Shown: in pieces, positions 40,858 through 48,473 of the stretch | Layout: each line of letters begins with the position of its first letter | Position numbering within the stretch: the first letter of the stretch is position 1 | Source of the DNA: Thiocapsa sp. | GTDB taxonomy: Bacteria; Pseudomonadota; Gammaproteobacteria; Chromatiales; Chromatiaceae | DNA: 64,000 nt | Reading direction: 5' to 3' | Assembly (NCBI RefSeq): GCF_018399035.1 | Contig: NZ_CP073760.1 | Coordinates: forward strand, 5,270,501-5,334,500 | Position numbers and translations under genes: made by a program | The notes under the pieces: model-generated | The model's database searches: none | What the model was told of the DNA's origin: nothing | What the model saw: only the letters and a program-made list of their open reading frames with translations

Positions 40858-41243
40858 CACGGACCGGTCAGATCCTTGATGGCCACCGTCGGCGAGGTCT
40901 CGGGCTCTTGCGAGTAGTCGTAGTGTTTGATCTTACGGCGGATGTTGCGTTGGATGATGACCCCCAGGACGTGCCAGTCCAGGCCGTCGAGATCGATGTC
41001 GGGATAGATGCGGTTGACGGCGACGAGCCGCTCGGTGCCGTTGTCCTCGCGGACATACTTGCGAAACCAGCGCACGCCCTCGACCTCGGCGAACACGAAG
41101 CTGTTGTTTTTGCGATTGTCCGTCGGCTCGACGATCACCACACAGCGGTCCGGAAACTCGGGCTCCATCTGGTCGCCGAGCACCTGCAAGGCGTAGGGCT
41201 CGTGCATGCTGCACCCCGTGCTGTCCATCGTGGGATCTGCCAT
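40857..41243 (-). CDS. S24/LexA-like protein without catalytic Ser and Lys
   Basis: A 128-residue single-domain protein that aligns with the C-terminal peptidase domain of LexA/UmuD proteins: VLGDQMEPEFPDRCVVIVEP matches GDSMEP...GD, and VAVNRIYPDIDL matches the NPxYPxI segment. The nucleophile Ser is Gln and the general-base Lys region reads GVRWFRKYV, with Phe or Trp at the Lys position. No DNA-binding HTH domain precedes it. It is therefore probably an inactive sensor, dimerisation or binding module. It is the first gene of an overlapping operon with the RND adaptor, so a regulatory role in efflux is plausible. Confidence 0.78.
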   Translation of the reverse strand: MADPTMDSTGCSMHEPYALQVLGDQMEPEFPDRCVVIVEPTDNRKNNSFVFAEVEGVRWFRKYVREDNGTERLVAVNRIYPDIDLDGLDWHVLGVIIQRNIRRKIKHYDYSQEPETSPTVAIKDLTGP

Positions 41244-41329
41244 GATGCGTCCTCATCTGTAGGGGTTTGGTCGGGCGGCTCGGCGCGGCGAGCGGCCTCG
41301 CGCGTAAGACCGGCCACCCAAAACATCAG

Positions 41330-41410
41330 TCGCTCGTGACATCCGCTCCGCGGTGTCACGCATGCCCCGTGGCGCTCTGCGCCACGGGGCACGATGGCCG
41401 GAGTTACGAG
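41330..41410. repeat. Repeat family F, copy 2, with a perfect hairpin
   Basis: Starts CTCGTGACATCCGCTCC and includes TGCCCCGTGGCG and its exact complement around CTCT, a 12-bp perfect stem. No T-run follows. Confidence 0.7.
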
Positions 41411-41476
41411 CAAGGCCCGGTGAGCCGACCGGATAACGACCGGGCGATACCTTTAAAATTATAGCGTTTTAAAAAC

Positions 41477-41564
41477 TTAAACCGCGCCAGCTCCAACAAG
41501 CGTCGAGTCTGCCGGGGCCGAGTCCATCCAAAAACATCACATACCGCGCCGGGCGCGGTTTAAA
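41477..41564 (+). repeat. Palindrome family A, full copy
   Basis: TTAAACCGCGCCAGCTCCAA to GGGCGCGGTTTAA, ending nine bases before the ATG of the ABC exporter gene. It may therefore influence translation or transcription of that gene. Confidence 0.85.
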
Positions 41565-41572
41565 AGGCTTGC

Positions 41573-43432
41573 ATGAACCGAACCGCCGCCACCGAGCGCA
41601 TCCACTCCGACCGTCGAGATTGGCACAATCTGCGCGGAATGCTGCCCTATCTGTGGGAGTTCCGCGGGCGCGCCATGTTGGCGCTGGTCTGTCTGATCGC
41701 GGCCAAGGTGGCCAATGTCGGCGTCCCCTTGGTGCTGCGCGACATCGTCGATGCCTTCGAGGCCACGCCGCATCAGGTGCTGGTGTTGCCGATCTCGCTC
41801 CTGGTCGTCTACGGGGCGCTCAAGCTCAGCTCCTCGCTCTTCAACGAGCTGCGCGACGTGGTCTTCGCCCGGGTGCGCTATCGCGCCATGCGACGCCTCT
41901 CCACCAAGGTGCTCGATCACCTGCACCGGCTCTCGCTGCGCTATCACCTGGGGCGTCAGAGCGGGGCCATCAGCCGCGATCTCGAGCGCGGCACCCGATC
42001 GGTCTCCACCATTTTGAACTATGTCGCCTTCAGCGTCCTGCCTGTGCTGGTGGAGTTCACGCTGGTGGCGGTGATTCTCTTCAAGCAGTACAGCCCGGCC
42101 TTCGCCTTGGTCGTCTTCGGGACCGTCGCGGTCTACTTCACCTTCACCTTCGCCATTACCGAATGGCGCATGGACTACCGGCATCGGATGAACCGCCTGG
42201 ACTCGGAGGCCAATAATCAGGCCTTCGACAGCCTCATCAACTACGAGACGGTCAAATATTTCGGCAACGAGCGCATGGAGCTCGACCGCTACGACGGCAC
42301 CCTCGCGGAGTGGGAGGAGATGGCGGTCAAGAGTCAAACCTCCATGTCGCTGCTGAATTTCGGGCAGGGCGCGATCATCGCGATCGGCGTCACCCTGATC
42401 ATGGCCTTCGCGGCCAACGGCGTCGTCGAGGGCGAGATGAGTGTCGGCGACCTGGTCCTGGTCAACGCGCTCATGCTCCAGTTGTTCATCCCGCTGGGTT
42501 TCCTCGGGATCGTCTATCGGCAGATCAAGTATGCGCTCGCGGACATGGATCTGGTCTTCAAGCTGCTCGAGCGTCGCCCCGAGATCCAGGACGCCCCGGA
42601 CACCAAGGCGTTGCGCCTGCGCGACGGCGACATTCGCTTCGAGCACGTCGGCTTTCATTACCAGCATGAGCGGGCGATCCTGCAGGACGTCGATTTTCGG
42701 ATTGCGCCCGGCCAGACCCTCGCCGTCGTCGGTCACAGCGGCGCCGGCAAGTCCACCCTGGCACGTCTGTTGTTTCGCTTCTACGACGTGACGGCAGGGC
42801 GGATCCTGATCGACGGGCAGGATCTGCGCGAGGTCACCCAGGAGAGCCTGCGCGCGGCCATCGGCATCGTTCCCCAGGACACCGTCTTGTTCAACGACAC
42901 CATCTACTACAACCTGGCCTACGGACGGCCCGAGGCGACCCGCGCCGAGGTCGAGCGCTGCGCCGAGATGGCCCACATCCGAACCTTTATCGAGAGTCTG
43001 CCCGACGCTTGGGAGACCATGGTCGGGGAGCGCGGCCTGAAACTCTCGGGCGGGGAGAAGCAGCGTGTGGCGATCGCGCGGGCGATCTTGAAGCAACCGC
43101 GGATCCTGGTCTTCGACGAGGCGACCTCCTCGCTCGACAGCCATACCGAGCAGGCGATTCAGCAAACGCTCGCGGAGGTCGCGGAGAACCATACCACCTT
43201 GGTCATCGCCCATCGTCTGTCGACCGTCGTGGACGCAGACCTGATCCTCGTCTTGGAGCAGGGTCGCATCCGCGAGCAGGGCACGCATCGCGCGCTTCTG
43301 GAGGCCGGCGGGCACTATGCCGCCATGTGGGATCTGCAGCAGCGCGAGGGGCCGGATGCGCCGGTGCCGATCACAGCGACGGACGCGCGAGCCGCAACGG
43401 CTCCGGATCCGGCCCCGGAGGTATCGCCGTGA
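41573..43432 (+). CDS. Atm1/HMT1-type ABC exporter (fused membrane and ATPase domains)
   Basis: A 619-residue half-transporter. The membrane domain has about six helices (residues 25-310), including the family-typical FAITEWRMDYRHRMNRLDSEANNQAFDSLINYETVKYFGNE segment of Atm1/HMT1 proteins. The ATPase domain follows with Walker A GHSGAGKST, signature LSGGEKQRVAIARA, Walker B ILVFDEATSSLD and the H-loop IAHRLST. Relatives export glutathione-linked metals or Fe-S precursors. The stop overlaps the GTG of the sensor kinase gene, so the three following genes may be cotranscribed. Confidence 0.94.
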   Translation: MNRTAATERIHSDRRDWHNLRGMLPYLWEFRGRAMLALVCLIAAKVANVGVPLVLRDIVDAFEATPHQVLVLPISLLVVYGALKLSSSLFNELRDVVFARVRYRAMRRLSTKVLDHLHRLSLRYHLGRQSGAISRDLERGTRSVSTILNYVAFSVLPVLVEFTLVAVILFKQYSPAFALVVFGTVAVYFTFTFAITEWRMDYRHRMNRLDSEANNQAFDSLINYETVKYFGNERMELDRYDGTLAEWEEMAVKSQTSMSLLNFGQGAIIAIGVTLIMAFAANGVVEGEMSVGDLVLVNALMLQLFIPLGFLGIVYRQIKYALADMDLVFKLLERRPEIQDAPDTKALRLRDGDIRFEHVGFHYQHERAILQDVDFRIAPGQTLAVVGHSGAGKSTLARLLFRFYDVTAGRILIDGQDLREVTQESLRAAIGIVPQDTVLFNDTIYYNLAYGRPEATRAEVERCAEMAHIRTFIESLPDAWETMVGERGLKLSGGEKQRVAIARAILKQPRILVFDEATSSLDSHTEQAIQQTLAEVAENHTTLVIAHRLSTVVDADLILVLEQGRIREQGTHRALLEAGGHYAAMWDLQQREGPDAPVPITATDARAATAPDPAPEVSP

Positions 43433-45045
43433 GCGTGAGTCAAGCGCGGATCTTCGCCGAGCGGGGCGAGGAGATCGAGGCGTCGCGGGTTCGCGAGGTC
43501 CTGCGCGCGGCCGGTCTGGCCGTGCCCTTGGTCGTGGTCGGGGCGGCGCTTGTCGCGGCGCTCGCGTTGTTGACCCTGCAGGGTGCGCGGCCGCATCTGG
43601 ACTGGGCGGCGCCGCTCGCGATGGCGGCACTGGTCGCCGCCTCGCTCGCCGCTATGTTCTTTTGGAGCCGGTTGCGCAGCCAACTGCTGCTGCCTCTGGT
43701 GCGCCTGGAGCATTCGCTCTCGCGGGTCTGTCAGGGCGAGCCGGGCGCAAGCGATGCCTTGGACGATGCCGGTGTTCTGGCTCGGGTGGCGCACGACATC
43801 CGCAGCCTGAACGAGGAGCTGACCGACCTCTACGAGGAGATGGACAACCGGGTCGCACGCCAGACCATGCGGTTGGCACAGAAGACCGCATCGCTGAAGA
43901 TCCTCTACGACGTGGCCGCCGGGATCCAGCAGGCGGAGAGTGTCGACGAGCTGTTGCTGCGTTTTCTGCGGGTCTTGAAGGAAATGATCAACGGACGGGC
44001 GGCGACGGTGCGTTTGGTCATGCCCGACGGCTCGCGGCGTCTCGTCGGGGCGATCGGTCTGGACGACGATCTGGTGCGCGAGCAGGATATCGGCCCGGTG
44101 GATCTGTGTCTGTGCGGGAGTGTGCTGACGCCGGGCGAGATCCTCTGCGGGAACGACGCGCGCTATTGCTCCAAGGTTTACGGGCGGCGGATGTTCGCCA
44201 GCAGCGAGATGGAGGTGGTCACCGTGCCGTTGGAGCATCGCGACGAGCTGCTCGGCGTCTATACCGTCTTCGTCGACCGGCCCGGGTTGAAGGCCCGCGA
44301 AGACATTCTGGACCTGCTCGCCACCGTCGGGCACCACTTGGGTGTGGCCATCGCCAAGCAGCGCTCGGACATGGAGGCTCGGAGGCTTTCGATCGTCGAG
44401 GAGCGCAACTCCTTGGCGCACGAGCTGCACGACTCGCTTGCTCAGACCCTGGCGAGCCTGCGCTTTCAGTGTCGCATGCTGACCGACTCGCTGCGCGGCA
44501 GCGCGATCTCGCTCGAGGCGCGCAACGACCTGAGCCGCATCCGCAACGGGCTCGACGAGGCCCATACCGAGCTGCGCGAGCTGCTGGCGAGCTTCCGTGC
44601 GCCCTTGGACCGACGCGGTCTGGTGCCGGCGCTCGAGAAGCTCACCCATCGATTCGGCCAGGAGACAGGCGCACACGTGCTCTTTCAGAACGACTGTCGT
44701 CCATTCGAGCTCTCGGCAAGCGAAGAGCTGCAGATCTTGCGGATTGTCCAGGAATCGTTGGCCAATATCCGCAAACATTCGAAGGCGCACACCGTGAGGG
44801 TGATGCTGGCTCGGGAGTCCAACGGCCAACATGTATTGTTGATCGAGGACGACGGGGTCGGGTTCAGCACCCCGGCGGCGGGATCCAATCCGGGCGAGCA
44901 TATCGGCCTGACCATCATGGAGGAGCGTGCGCGGCGGATCGGCGCGGAGCTGCGCATCGAGAGCGAGGCCGGGGAGGGCACACGGGTGGAGGTGATCTTC
45001 GACGGCAATCGGCGCGGTCCGCGCCAGGGACGGGTGGCGGCCTGA
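43429..45045 (+). CDS. NarX/NarQ-like sensor histidine kinase with cysteine-rich GAF region
   Basis: A 538-residue kinase. Two membrane helices (about 26-48 and 54-76) have almost no loop between them, so the nitrate-binding periplasmic domain of NarX is missing. A HAMP-like segment and coiled coil lead to a GAF-type module with DLCLCGSVLTPGEILCG and YCSKVYG, resembling the Cys cluster of the NarX central module. The HisKA_3 site is in EERNSLAHELHDSLAQTLASL and the ATPase domain near 440-530. GTG 43429 has GGAGGT six bases upstream. It is probably cytoplasmic redox or metal sensing (inference). Confidence 0.9.
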   Translation: MSVSQARIFAERGEEIEASRVREVLRAAGLAVPLVVVGAALVAALALLTLQGARPHLDWAAPLAMAALVAASLAAMFFWSRLRSQLLLPLVRLEHSLSRVCQGEPGASDALDDAGVLARVAHDIRSLNEELTDLYEEMDNRVARQTMRLAQKTASLKILYDVAAGIQQAESVDELLLRFLRVLKEMINGRAATVRLVMPDGSRRLVGAIGLDDDLVREQDIGPVDLCLCGSVLTPGEILCGNDARYCSKVYGRRMFASSEMEVVTVPLEHRDELLGVYTVFVDRPGLKAREDILDLLATVGHHLGVAIAKQRSDMEARRLSIVEERNSLAHELHDSLAQTLASLRFQCRMLTDSLRGSAISLEARNDLSRIRNGLDEAHTELRELLASFRAPLDRRGLVPALEKLTHRFGQETGAHVLFQNDCRPFELSASEELQILRIVQESLANIRKHSKAHTVRVMLARESNGQHVLLIEDDGVGFSTPAAGSNPGEHIGLTIMEERARRIGAELRIESEAGEGTRVEVIFDGNRRGPRQGRVAA

Positions 45046-45707
45046 TGCGCGTGTTGCTGATCGACGATCATGCCCTGTTCCGTTTCGGGCTTCAGGAGTT
45101 GTTGGAGCGCCGAGGCATCCAGGTGGTCGCGGCGGTGGGCGACACCGCGATGGGTCTGAAGCGCGTCGCCGAGACCCTGCCCGACGTGGTCTTGTTGGAC
45201 ATGCGCATGCCGCAGCTCGGTGGGCTCGAGATGCTCCGCCGGTTGCGTGCGGCCCATCCGACCATGCCGATTGCGATGCTCACCACGAGCGCCGAGGAGC
45301 GCGACGTGATCGAGTCGCTGCAGAGCGGTGCGCACGGCTATCTGCTCAAGGATATGGAGCCGGATGCCTTGATCGCGGCGCTGAGCGAGATCGTCCAAGG
45401 CCGGACGGTAGTGGCGCCCGAGTTGGCGATCGTCCTGGCCAAGGCCGTCCAGGGCGAGGCCGCGGGCACGGCGGCCGAGGGTCGGATCGCCGACCTGACG
45501 CCGCGCGAGCACGAGATCCTCTGCCATCTCGCCGAGGGTCAGAGCAACAAGGCGATCGCCCGCCGTCTGAATATTTCGGACGGGACGGTCAAGCTCCACG
45601 TGAAGGCGATTCTGCGTAAGCTCGACGTGCACTCGCGCGTGGAGGCGGCCGTCATCGCGGTGGAGCGCGGTCTGTGCGAGCGCAGGTCGAGCCGCGATCT
45701 CGGATGA
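45045..45707 (+). CDS. NarL/FixJ-family response regulator
   Basis: A 220-residue DNA-binding regulator. The receiver domain has the acidic pair IDDH, the phospho-acceptor Asp in DVVLLDMRMPQLGG, Thr in LTTSAEE and Lys in YLLKDMEPD. A LuxR-type HTH follows (LTPREHEILCHLAEGQSNKAIARRLNISDGTVKLHVKAILRKL). The ATG overlaps the TGA of the kinase gene (TGATG), so they form a cognate pair. Targets are unknown. Confidence 0.96.
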   Translation: MRVLLIDDHALFRFGLQELLERRGIQVVAAVGDTAMGLKRVAETLPDVVLLDMRMPQLGGLEMLRRLRAAHPTMPIAMLTTSAEERDVIESLQSGAHGYLLKDMEPDALIAALSEIVQGRTVVAPELAIVLAKAVQGEAAGTAAEGRIADLTPREHEILCHLAEGQSNKAIARRLNISDGTVKLHVKAILRKLDVHSRVEAAVIAVERGLCERRSSRDLG

Positions 45708-45770
45708 GTCCGACAGGAGTCCGAACGGGATCCGGAGCGCAACGCGATGGTTTAATATGCGGAATAAGCG

Positions 45771-46241
45771 ATGAAGAACTTTCTGGAGCTCATCAAAGAC
45801 TGTTTGAGCGATGTCAGGGAGATCATGCCCTGGGATCTGGAGGAGCGGCTTGCGGCGAACCCGGATCTGCTGCTGGTCGATGTCCGCGAGCCCGATGAGT
45901 TCGCGGCCATGCATATCGACGGGTCGCTGAACGTCCCGCGCGGTATCCTTGAGTCGTCGTGCGAATGGGGCTACGAGGAAACCGTCCCGGAGCTGGTACG
46001 TGCGCGCGACCGGGAGGTCGTGGCGGTCTGCCGCTCCGGATACCGCAGCATCATGGCCGCCCATTCGATGAACCTGCTCGGCTACGGAGACGTTTGCTCG
46101 TTGCAGACGGGGCTGCGCGGATGGAAGGACTACGAGCAGCCGCTGGTCGACGCGGCAGGGGAGTCGGTCGACCTGGACGATGCGGATCGCTATTTCACAC
46201 CGCGCCTCAGACCGGATCAGGTGCGGCCGGCAGATCGATGA
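45771..46241 (+). CDS. Single-domain rhodanese-like sulfurtransferase
   Basis: A 156-residue protein with one rhodanese domain (about residues 18-125): LLLVDVREPDEFAAMHIDGSLNVPRG and the active-site loop VCRSGYRS with the catalytic Cys. It has no signal peptide. It carries sulfane sulfur or acts in sulfur-linked redox signalling. It lies 63 bases after the response regulator and 21 bases before the Cys-cluster gene, suggesting one operon. Confidence 0.92.
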   Translation: MKNFLELIKDCLSDVREIMPWDLEERLAANPDLLLVDVREPDEFAAMHIDGSLNVPRGILESSCEWGYEETVPELVRARDREVVAVCRSGYRSIMAAHSMNLLGYGDVCSLQTGLRGWKDYEQPLVDAAGESVDLDDADRYFTPRLRPDQVRPADR

Positions 46242-46262
46242 CTTTTTTGGAAAACCTTTTGG

Positions 46263-46577
46263 ATGCTAAATAAAACCAAGCGCTTGTTCACTTCGCTCCT
46301 GCCGGTCGACTCGGCTCGAACGGGCGCGTGCAACCGCTGCGGTGCCTGCTGCAAGCTGTCCTATCCCTGCCCCTTTCTGCGCTTCGACGACCAGGGTTTG
46401 AGCCGCTGCGCGGTCTACGCGATGCGCCCGCCGAGCTGCCGGAAATATCCGCGGGTGGCCGCCGAGCAGATGACGCCGCAGGAATGCGGCTATTCCTTCG
46501 CCGTGGTCGACGTTCAGCCGGACTTCGCTCATGAAACGGGCCACCGAACCTTAAGTCACGAGTCAAAAACAAGTTGA
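46263..46577 (+). CDS. YkgJ-family cysteine cluster protein
   Basis: A 104-residue protein with the Zn/Fe-chelating YkgJ pattern: GACNRCGACCKLSYPCPFL, RCAVYAMRPPSCRKYP and QECGY. The C-terminal tail after about residue 85 is low in family resemblance and runs up to repeat family F. Function of the family is unknown. Its location after a rhodanese gene hints at metal-sulfur handling (inference). Confidence 0.85.
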   Translation: MLNKTKRLFTSLLPVDSARTGACNRCGACCKLSYPCPFLRFDDQGLSRCAVYAMRPPSCRKYPRVAAEQMTPQECGYSFAVVDVQPDFAHETGHRTLSHESKTS

Positions 46578-46655
46578 TCTCGCGACACCCGCTCGGCGGT
46601 GTCACGCATGCCCCTGGCGCTTTGCGCCCCGTGCCGATATGGCCGGAGTCACGAA
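46577..46655. repeat. Repeat family F, copy 3
   Basis: CTCGCGACACCCGCTCGGCG, then TGTCACGCATGCCCCTGGCG, in the same order as at 41330. It follows the YkgJ-like stop codon directly. Confidence 0.65.
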
Positions 46656-46690
46656 AGACGTCCGCGGGTGCTTGCCGCAGAAGAGGGCTG

Positions 46691-46836
46691 TAGGGGCGAC
46701 TTCAGTCGCCCCTAGGCGTCGTTGGATCCTTTCCCGCAAAGGCCGAAGCCTCGGGCCTGTGCGTGCCTGCAAGACTTGTATGGGCGACTAAAGTCGCCCC
46801 TACAGTCGCCCCTACAGTCGCCCCTACAGTCGCCCC
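46691..46836. repeat. Repeat family C array inside the 3' end of lpxH
   Basis: One palindrome (GGGGCGACTTCAGTCGCCCC) covers the lpxH stop, and a second (GGGCGACTAAAGTCGCCCC) plus three tandem CTACAGTCGCCC units lie at 46781-46836. Read on the minus strand, the tandem units encode GATVGATVGATVGAT in the LpxH tail. Confidence 0.85.
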
Positions 46837-47586
46837 ACGTTGGTCGATTGAAGGCAGTACGGCCTCTCGGTGCCAGCCCGAGGGTCCGTGGACCAGCATC
46901 TCGCCCTGATCCGGGTGCCATTCGGCCAGAACCGAGCGCACGGCCTCTCGGCCGTCGATCTGCAGGCGATGATCGCCCGGACGGTGGGTGTGCCCGTGGA
47001 TCAGGCGCGTGGCGCCGTCGCGGCGCAGGTAGCGGGCGACCGTCGCTTGGTTGACGTCCATGATGTCCAGGGTCTTCTCGGCGGTCGCGGCCCCGCTCTT
47101 GCTGCGGTAATCGGCGGCGACCTGGCGACGTGCCGCGAGCGATCGCCAGAGGAAGAGACGCTGGACGAGCGGGTTGCGGATGCGGCGGCGAAACCGCTGA
47201 TAGGCGACGTCGTCGGTGCAGAGCAGGTCGCCGTGCATGAGGAGCGTGGGCTCGCCGGCGAACCGGGCGAGGGTCGGGTCACGCAAGAGCCGGCACCCGG
47301 TCTCGCGGCAGAAGGTCCGACCGATCAGGAAGTCGCGGTTGCCGTGCATCAGATGACAGCGGACCCCCGAGGCCGTGACGGCAGCGAGTGCGGCCTTCAC
47401 CTCGGCGTTGGGCGCGCCCTCGTCGTCGTCGCCGATCCAGGCGTCGAAGATGTCGCCGAGGAGATAGAGTTGATCCGCCTCGCGGGCCCGCCCGGCGAGG
47501 AAGGCGAGGAAGAGGCCCACCGTCGCCGGTCGATCCGGCGACAGATGCAGGTCGGAGACGAAGACGCTGACGCCTTCGGTCGGCAC
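46702..47586 (-). CDS. lpxH: UDP-2,3-diacylglucosamine diphosphatase with repeat-derived C-terminal tail
   Basis: Lipid A pathway enzyme cleaving UDP-2,3-diacylglucosamine to lipid X. Metal-site motifs of the calcineurin-like fold are all present: FVSDLHL, YLLGDIFDAWIGDD, HGNRDF, LMHGDLL and HGHTHRPG. The family usually ends near 240 residues; this one has 294. The extra part after about residue 245 is made of GATV units and a peptide encoded by family C repeats. The enzyme core is intact, so it is probably active with a disordered tail. The ppiB stop is 20 bases upstream on the same strand, so the two form an operon. Confidence 0.95.
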   Translation of the reverse strand: MPTEGVSVFVSDLHLSPDRPATVGLFLAFLAGRAREADQLYLLGDIFDAWIGDDDEGAPNAEVKAALAAVTASGVRCHLMHGNRDFLIGRTFCRETGCRLLRDPTLARFAGEPTLLMHGDLLCTDDVAYQRFRRRIRNPLVQRLFLWRSLAARRQVAADYRSKSGAATAEKTLDIMDVNQATVARYLRRDGATRLIHGHTHRPGDHRLQIDGREAVRSVLAEWHPDQGEMLVHGPSGWHREAVLPSIDQRGATVGATVGATVGATLVAHTSLAGTHRPEASAFAGKDPTTPRGD

Positions 47587-47606
47587 GCCCGTCCTGCCTC
47601 GGCGCC

Positions 47607-48095
47607 TTATTCGGCGACGACCGCCTGCTCGAGGACAACATCTTGCATCGGGACGTCTTGGTGACCGTGACGGGTGCCGGTCTGCACGCCGCGGATGGCG
47701 TTCACGACATCCATCCCCTCGACGACGTATCCGAAGACACAGTAGCCCCAGCCGTCCTGCCCCGGATAATCCAGAAAACCGTTGTCCGCGACATTGATGA
47801 AGAACTGCGAGGTGGCCGAGTGGGGATCCATGGTGCGTGCCATGGCGAGCGTGCCGTTGAGGTTCTTGAGTCCGTTCTTCGCCTCGTTCTCGAGCGGTGC
47901 GCGTGTCGGCTTGGGCGTGAAGTCCGGCGTCATGCCGCCGCCTTGGATCATGAAACCGTCGATGACGCGGTGAAACAGCGTCCCGTCGTAGTGACCGTCG
48001 CGAACATATTGCTCGAAGTTCGCACAGGTCTTGGGCGCCTTCTCGGCATCCAGCTCGACGAGGATGTCGCCGAGGTTGGTGGTGAGCTTGATCAT
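47607..48095 (-). CDS. ppiB: Cyclophilin-type peptidyl-prolyl cis-trans isomerase B
   Basis: Cytoplasmic proline isomerase of 162 residues. Cyclophilin motifs are FHRVIDGFMIQGGG (catalytic Arg), ATSQFFINVADN and VFGYVVEGMDVV. ATG 48095 with GGAG seven bases upstream gives MIKLTTNLGDILVELDAEKAP, the canonical start; the 29 extra upstream residues of the longer frame are not part of the family. Confidence 0.96.
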   Translation of the reverse strand: MIKLTTNLGDILVELDAEKAPKTCANFEQYVRDGHYDGTLFHRVIDGFMIQGGGMTPDFTPKPTRAPLENEAKNGLKNLNGTLAMARTMDPHSATSQFFINVADNGFLDYPGQDGWGYCVFGYVVEGMDVVNAIRGVQTGTRHGHQDVPMQDVVLEQAVVAE

Positions 48096-48216
48096 CGGGG
48101 ATCTCCGCAGGCTGTACTGGCGCGCCGGCGGCGCACTCGGGTTTGGGTTGGGTTCGACCGACGCCGTGTCTGCCACGGCCATTGCCGGAGCATGCGAGAC
48201 ACGACCCTTGGGCGGG

Positions 48217-48336
48217 GGCGCGGTTTAAAATGATATATTTTTTAATCTCTTAAACCGCGTCGACTCCATCGGTCGTCAAGTTTTCCGGGGCCGATCCCAT
48301 CTAAAAACATCGCATACCGCGCTGGGCGCGGTTTAA
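48217..48336. repeat. Palindrome family A: half copy plus full copy
   Basis: A half element ending GGGCGCGGTTTAA (48217-48227) is followed by AT-rich DNA and a full element (TTAAACCGCGTCGACTCC to GGGCGCGGTTTAA, 48250-48336). It lies in the ppiB-cysS divergent gap of 378 bases, which has no other feature seen. Confidence 0.8.
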
Positions 48337-48473
48337 TAATGGTACGGCCTTTGCGCGGTCCGGGAAAGACTGGTTCACGCGCGCATCCTCGGCTTTGCTA
48401 CCATGCCGGGCTTGCAGGAACCTCGGCTCCGGGCCCGCTGCGGCCCGGACCAACCCACTCGCGAGTGCATTCC

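Noticed and set aside
41359..41390. Perfect 12-bp hairpin as a rho-independent terminator
   Set aside because: No T-run follows on either strand, and the hairpin belongs to repeat family F, so termination is not supported.
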